64,000 bases of DNA. It comes from Phaeosaccion multiseriatum (taxonomy: Eukaryota > Ochrophyta, other classes). Positions 59,166-64,000 of the stretch are shown here, one piece after another (positions within the stretch are counted from its first letter, which is position 1; the number at the start of each line of letters is the position of its first letter). The stretch covers positions 558,001 through 622,000 of the forward strand of contig OZ218953.1 of the NCBI GenBank assembly GCA_965112735.1. Reading direction: 5' to 3'. Position numbers and translations under genes: made by a program. The notes beneath the pieces are model-generated. The model did no database searches and was not told the origin of the DNA. It saw only the letters and a program-made list of their open reading frames with translations.

Positions 59166-61808
59166 TTACTCCTCTCCCTCCTTCTCCTCCTTCAGGCCTG
59201 CCCGTGCCGCCTCCCTCCCCCGTCGCTCCCCCTCTCCCAGAACGTGGGACAAGACGCCGTGGAGTGTGTTAACCTCCTTCTCAGTCAGCTCGGCCCTCAC
59301 CACGAGGCGACGCAGAGTGCACCGCAACAACTCCAGCCTCTCCGGCTTGAGAGTGAGCTTGAGCCCTTGCTCTGACCCGTCCTCCCTCACCACCCCCATG
59401 GCTACCTCACACCTCCTCAGCAGATTGTTGATCCCTTGCTGCGTGACCAGCTGCCCACCCTTCGTGTCTCCGATAATGAGCTGCACCCCCGGAGCACTGA
59501 GACTATCAATGGATCTCGGAGGAGGGACCTCGTCCGCAACTTCCCTGCTGCTCTTCCTCCTACTACTACTGCCGATGCGGCTGCTGCTACTTCCGTCTCC
59601 TAGGGCTTCCTCTCGCCCGCTGCCCCCCTCCAGTGCTCCGTGCCGTTTTGCTTGTGCTTGGGCCGCCTCTTCGGCCGCGGCGGCCTTGGCGTACGTTTCC
59701 CAAATGCGCGACCCCAGAATATTCACAGCCATGGCCAAGTTGAGGCTGTGTGTAACGTCGTAAGGTCAAAGCAGTGGGCGAGAGCATATGTGCATGTGAG
59801 TGTGAGTGTGTGTGTGTGTGCTCGTTCGTTGCTGGCACTGGCGCGACTCGCACGTGGTGTCACGAGCCAACAGAGGCAAATGAGGCAATACAGAGAGAGA
59901 GGAGAGAGAGGCAGGAGAGAGACAGGGGCACACAGAGGAACAGAGAAAGAGACGGACAGACAGAGTCGACCCCTTCACCTTGCAAAGAAAGGGTTGCTGG
60001 GAATCTGGATGATATAGCCTGCGTAGCTCAGGTCTTGGCTGTAGGGACGGGACAGCGCGACGAGTGAAGGGGCAGGTGGTACACCACAAAGCGAAGAGGT
60101 CGGGCAGAAATCGTATAAAAGTAGGCGGTTAGTTCACGGATAGGGAGGAGGGCAAGGGGGGGGGGGGGGCGGAAAAAGGGAGAGGGGAGAGTGAGTCACA
60201 CAGAGCCGCGCTCGCTTAAGTCAGCAAAGCAAACGCTTGTTTATTGTCCCATCCTCCAGCCCAGCCTTCCCTGCCCTACACATTCTCACTTGGACAAGCC
60301 GGTGCTCTCCGGCCCGAACATGACAACCGAAGATGGGGTCAGCGCCGGCCTCGAGGGGGGTACATGGCCGCCCTCCTCCTCGTCCCCACGCCCTTCCTCC
60401 CGCCTCTGATGTATCACCAACTGCTGCTGCTGCTGCTGCTGCTCATGCTGCTCATGCTGCTTCTTTGTCTTGAGCATGCCATCCACGATGAGCTGCGCGC
60501 CCAAGGCCGTGTCGCAAAGCCTCTGCGTAATGTCTCTTCCCCGAAAGGCACTCGCCGCGAACACGGACTCCACGTCTGCTGTGGCGGAGGGAATATCGGG
60601 AAACACTTCGGCATTCTCGAGCACCTCCACTGCTCCGACGGACATCCACCTTGCCTCGTCGCTGCATGCAGACAGAGCACAACGTCGGAAGATGGGGGAG
60701 GGAGGGAGGAAGGGTTGGGTATAGAGTTGCCCCATTCACATGCACATGTGTGCGCTTTTCGATGGATTCAGCGGAGAAGGCACGACACCCACGCCGAGAA
60801 GCCTCTCTGCCTTCCTCTCCAGTGCCACCATGTATACGTAAGCACGTCGTCGACGAAGAAGCCCGAAGAGAGGAAAGAAGTGACCTTCTCTCTCACCTGA
60901 GCGGATCGACCTCCGGCGCCACTATTCGCAGCCTCGTCATTCCGAAGCAGAGCATACCGCGGGCCACGGCTCCAATGTTCTCCGCGGCTGTGTGGGGGAT
61001 GGCGGGGGGGGGTGCGTTGGGACAGATGAGAGAGGGAGAGAGGGGGGTGGAGGAGGTGGATGGGGGGCACAGTACGAAGGTGATTGATTCGCAAGCCCCA
61101 GCAGCGAGAAGAAACGTAGCCCGGTTCCATCCGGCGCCGACCACACTCACTTTGGGGCCGCACCAGCACGACGATAGGATGCAAGGGATAATCTCGCCTG
61201 CTTGTGGGGAACACCTCCGACTTTGGCACTCTGTACTTTCCCACTGTCGCCACAAAGCCCCCCTCTGAAGGCTGCCCCCCCCCTCGCGCCCCTCCGGTGA
61301 CTCGGTCATCCACCCCCACTTCACCATTCCCATCGACCTGCCCCCCCTCTGCAATGCCGTCGGCGTCGCTAATCACGTAGAAGTGTTTGCCGACCTGGCG
61401 CCCCCGGCAGCGGCTGCATGTCTTGCTTAGCGCTTGGCTCCGTTCGGCAGCGGCGGCCTCACTCATGTTGAACTTCTTGCCCAAGCGGCGTCCCCTACAA
61501 CGGTCGCACCCCTGCGAGTATTCCTGTTGCGCAGCCTCATCAGCAGCGGCAGCGGCAGCGGCAGTAGACGGAGCCTCTGCCGCCGATGACAATAAAGGCC
61601 GGGCCAGCCTCCCTACCACTAATGATGGTGTCGACGTCGCAGACAGCCAACCCCTCCTTGAAGTCGACAGTGACCCCGACGAACAAGGAAGCCTTCTTGA
61701 GCTTCCCACTACAAGAGCGAAGGCCTCTGTGCGAACCGCGCCTTGTTGCCACTCGAATAAGAGCGCCAGGCAAGCGAGCCGCCGCGAATGCGCCCTCCTC
61801 GACTTCAT
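59166..61808 (-). CDS. SpoU/TrmH-family RNA 2'-O-methyltransferase with CxxC pairs, plastid-targeted
   Basis: Exons 61808-61151, 60987-60897, 60661-60290, 60038-59979, 59745-59166; 586 residues, phases consistent. SpoU enzymes methylate the ribose 2'-OH of rRNA or tRNA using a knotted SAM-binding fold. All three motifs are present, split between exons: TAENIGAVARGM (about 220-231), VVMFGPESTGLSNQDLS (about 364-380) and IQIPSNPFFASLNLAMAVNI (about 385-404). The N-terminus is a signal peptide followed by TEA then FALV, matching the Ala-Phe junction of secondary-plastid precursors. Two CxRCRGR(R/Q)xGKxF units at about 101 and 131 could bind zinc. A Gln-rich insertion with the dispersed motif (QLVIHQ) lies inside the catalytic domain between motifs 1 and 2. 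The C-terminal roughly 180 residues are an extension of unknown role. Start ATG at 61808. Confidence 0.9.
60412..60423 (-). repeat. dispersed motif, perfect core copy
   Basis: The coding strand reads CAGCAGTTGGTGATACATCA after a CAG run and encodes QQLVIHQ inside the SpoU domain. Confidence 0.85.
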
Positions 61809-62027
61809 CGACCACTCCGACCTCCGACCCCTCCTCCTTCTGCTGTCCCGCTACCTCTGCTGTACAGCTCCTGCTGCTCCTCCTCCTGCTTCTCCTTATC
61901 CTCCTCGAGAAATGAAAAAGAAGGAGGGGCCAAACACGTCCCATTGCCTTATGATTGGCCGATCCGACGACGGCGAGCTGTGACTTCAAACGGCTCAAGA
62001 CGCGAGACAGGGTCCGAAGGGGGGGAG
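61809..62027. promoter_or_regulatory. shared upstream region of a divergent gene pair
   Basis: These 219 bases separate the ATGs of the SpoU gene (-) and the leucine-rich-repeat gene (+). It includes a CTCCTGCT repeat patch and an AT-richer core. No specific element is recognised. Confidence 0.4.
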
Positions 62028-63680
62028 ATGGAGAAGGAGGCTTTCGTGCGCGTGCTGCAGAGCGACGGGGACGAGGCAAACCTCAGCGACTTGTTCGTGG
62101 GGGATGAGTTTCAGTGCGCGGTGCTCGCAGAGGTGCTGCAGCAGGGCAATGTACACAAGTCTTCACTGGTGCTGCGAGGCAATCACATAAGGTAGGATAG
62201 AGGAGATTCAGTGTCGGATGAAATAATGGTTGTGGATGGTGTGGCTATGATGGTTGCTGCCGTGGAGTCTGATGTGTGAGTATTCGTGGAAGAAAAGACA
62301 AAAGACAAACCTCTCCTTCTTCCTCTCTCTGTCGCTTCCTTTCTCACCTTCATCTCTCTCTCGCTCCTCAGTTCGGACGGCATCGTGCGGCTATCGGACG
62401 CGCTCAAAGGAGACCACATGATCTCGGAACTTTCCCTGGAGTGGAACAACATAGGTGCGTTCCCACCACATCGCCTTTGTTGTGCACCTCTAGGTGTGCC
62501 TGCCAAGGCTCCAATGCAACAAGCCCTCACAGCGAACAATGCACGTGGGCCGGCCGCACGTTCGCAACTCGCTGGGCTATCTCCTTGACATACAATCGCC
62601 CTGCATATCTTGTTCTCTTCTTGTCTTCGCTCGCCCGACGGGAGGCAGGCACCTTCGACCATGGGGTGGAGGCACTCGCGAACGTTCTGGAGGTGAACAG
62701 GACGCTAGAGAAGCTCGACCTTCGCAACAACAGCGTCAGCGCCACGGGAGCCAAGGCCTTGGCCAGAGCGCTGCGGAGCAATAGCACGCTCAAGGCGCTC
62801 GACCTGAGGTACTGAGGTGTGGAGGGAGCAACAGGGTTCGGGAGGAGGGAGGAGGGAGGAGGGGTGAGATCACCAATGTTCCTCCTGCCCCAGCAGAGAC
62901 TCAAAGGACGACGGTTGCGGGGTGCTCAGCATGCGATGCCCTCCTCCTCGAGCTTTCGTGAAGGCTTGATGGAATTCTTTCCTCTCCCTTTTCGAGATGC
63001 TCATCTCCTCCTCCTCCTCCTCCTCCTCCTCCTCCTCCTCCTCCTCCTCCTCCTCCTCCTCCTCCTCCTCCTCCTCCTCCTCCTCCTCCTCCTCCTCCTC
63101 CTCCTCCTCCTCCTCCTCCTCCTCCTCCTCCTCCTCCTCCTCCTCCTCCTCCTCCTCCTCCTCCTCCTCCTCCTCCTCCTCCTCCTCCTCCTCCTCCTCC
63201 TCCTCCTCCTCCTCCTCCTCCTCCTCCTCCTCCTCCTCCTCCTCCTCCTCCTCCTCCTCCTCCTCCTCCTCCTCCTCCTCCTCCTCCTCCTCCTCCTCCT
63301 CCTCCTCCTCCTCCTCCTCCTCCTCCTCCTCCTCCTCCTCCTCCTCCTCTCCCTCCTCCTCCTCCGCTACCACCCGCCAGATGGAATGAAATCGGCACCG
63401 ACGGAGGCAGAGCCTTTAGGGATCTTCTGGACACCAACTCAACCCTCTCGGATCTCCAGCTATCTGGAAACCAGGCGAGTGTCTGAGTGTGAGATGTGAC
63501 TGGGGTTGCCTTCCTTCCTGACAAGCCAACCAACGAGGGCTTCTCTTCGGCCCTCCGGATAAGCACAGCGAGCACATCTCTCTCTGCCTCCCTTGTCTCT
63601 CTCTCTATCTGTCTCCCTTCTCGCTCTCTCTCTCTCTCTCTCTCTCTGTCTCCCTTGTCTCTCTCTCTATCTGTCTCCCT

Positions 63681-63716
<36 letters not shown>

Positions 63717-64000
63717 CCTTGTCTCTCTCTCTCTCTCTGTCTCCCTTCTCGCTCTCTCTCTCTCTCTCCCTCTGTCTCTCTCTCTCTCTCTCTATCTGTC
63801 TGTCTCTCTCTCCTCTGTACGGCTTCCCCCACCCATCGCCTCTCCCTCCATTGGCGGCTACCATACCGTATCGTCTAACACGGCCTAAACAAAACTGAAA
63901 CTTGAAACTTTCTGCAGGTGGAAGACGCCCTACTGGAGAACCTGGAGGCCGCTGTGGCGGACAGAGACTCTCGCCTCGCTGCCCATGTGTCTCTGAAGGA
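62028..64000 (+). CDS. leucine-rich-repeat (ribonuclease-inhibitor type) protein, 3' end outside window
   Basis: Exons 62028-62191, 62372-62454, 62649-62808, 63381-63474 and 63918 to beyond 64000; phases agree. The repeats follow the ribonuclease-inhibitor pattern: LVLRGNHIRSSDGIVRLSDAL, LSLEWNNIGTFDHGVEALANV, LDLRNNSVSATGAKALARAL, LDLRWNEIGTDGGRAFRDLL, LQLSGNQ. The next exon (VEDALLENLEAAVADRDSRL) looks like a coiled coil, so the repeats may end there. This architecture is frequent in flagellar and regulatory proteins; the function is unknown. Intron 4 appears to start with GC instead of GT (CAG then GCGAGT at 63475). Intron 3 holds a very long (CTC)n array. The start is the first ATG that fits exon 1 and follows the divergent gene closely; an in-frame ATG upstream at 61788 lies inside the other gene. 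Confidence 0.8.
63005..63365 (+). repeat. very long (CTC)n array in an intron
   Basis: About 120 nearly uninterrupted CTC units end 15 bases before the 3' splice site of intron 3 of the leucine-rich-repeat gene. Open frames here (poly-Leu, poly-Ser, poly-Glu, poly-Gly) are artefacts of the repeat. Confidence 0.95.
63588..63812 (+). repeat. (CT)n/(TCTG) composite array in an intron
   Basis: CT runs alternate with CTGTCTCCCTTGTCT-type and CTGTCTCCCTTCTCG-type segments, forming a higher-order repeat of about 60 bases in intron 4 of the leucine-rich-repeat gene. Confidence 0.9.

Noticed and set aside
62870-63575. Poly-Glu, poly-Gly, poly-Leu and poly-Ser open frames of 130-226 codons
   Set aside because: All are readings of the stop-free (CTC)n array; splice sites around it make it intronic.

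Overview
This window looks like nuclear DNA of a photosynthetic, flagellated eukaryote, most plausibly a heterokont alga. The evidence is indirect but consistent. Every gene but one is split by short introns of mostly 100-300 bases (the exception is the cut-off fragment at the left edge). A GUN4 gene points to chlorophyll synthesis, and a SPAG17/PF6 gene points to a motile 9+2 flagellum. Several N-termini look like a signal peptide followed by a plastid transit peptide, one of them with the Ala-Phe junction typical of secondary plastids. A surface protein carries PTxAPT stalks of the kind common in heterokonts. I cannot name the species.

Layout, left to right: a cut-off acidic C-terminus (1-537, +); a TPR plus 2-oxoglutarate oxygenase gene (863-3713, -); a 17-exon membrane-anchored surface protein made of duplicated exons (4035-10600, +); a gene-poor stretch with long fold-back repeats (about 11.2-12.4 kb); a TPR-methyltransferase (12547-15121, +); SPAG17 (15219-23414, -); a conserved-looking acidic protein of unknown role (24017-27714, -); a TrmB-type tRNA methyltransferase (27903-30641, +); an FHA-PP2C phosphatase (30987-35887, -); a PDI-like secretory protein (36530-42646, -); SAE1/AOS1 (42897-46244, +); GUN4 (47015-48682, +); a nucleoplasmin-like protein (50008-51542, -); a 1,717-residue IQ-motif protein (51700-58511, +); a SpoU/TrmH methyltransferase (59166-61808, -); and the 5' part of a leucine-rich-repeat gene (62028 onward, +).

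I built the gene models by hand from splice sites, and reading phase closes exactly at each internal junction of the multi-exon genes. Genes are densely packed; five divergent pairs share upstream regions of about 160-320 bases. The genes do not form one pathway: they cover RNA modification, protein modification, plastid function, motility, secretion and cell surface.

The most unusual signal is a short dispersed motif, CAGTTGGTGATA embedded in CAG/CTG repeats. It occurs 14 times perfectly, plus about seven variants, in both orientations and in eight different genes (exons and introns). The second is the surface-protein gene, which grew by tandem duplication of complete exon-plus-intron units in two separate arrays. 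Simple repeats are abundant, and many lie at intron ends.
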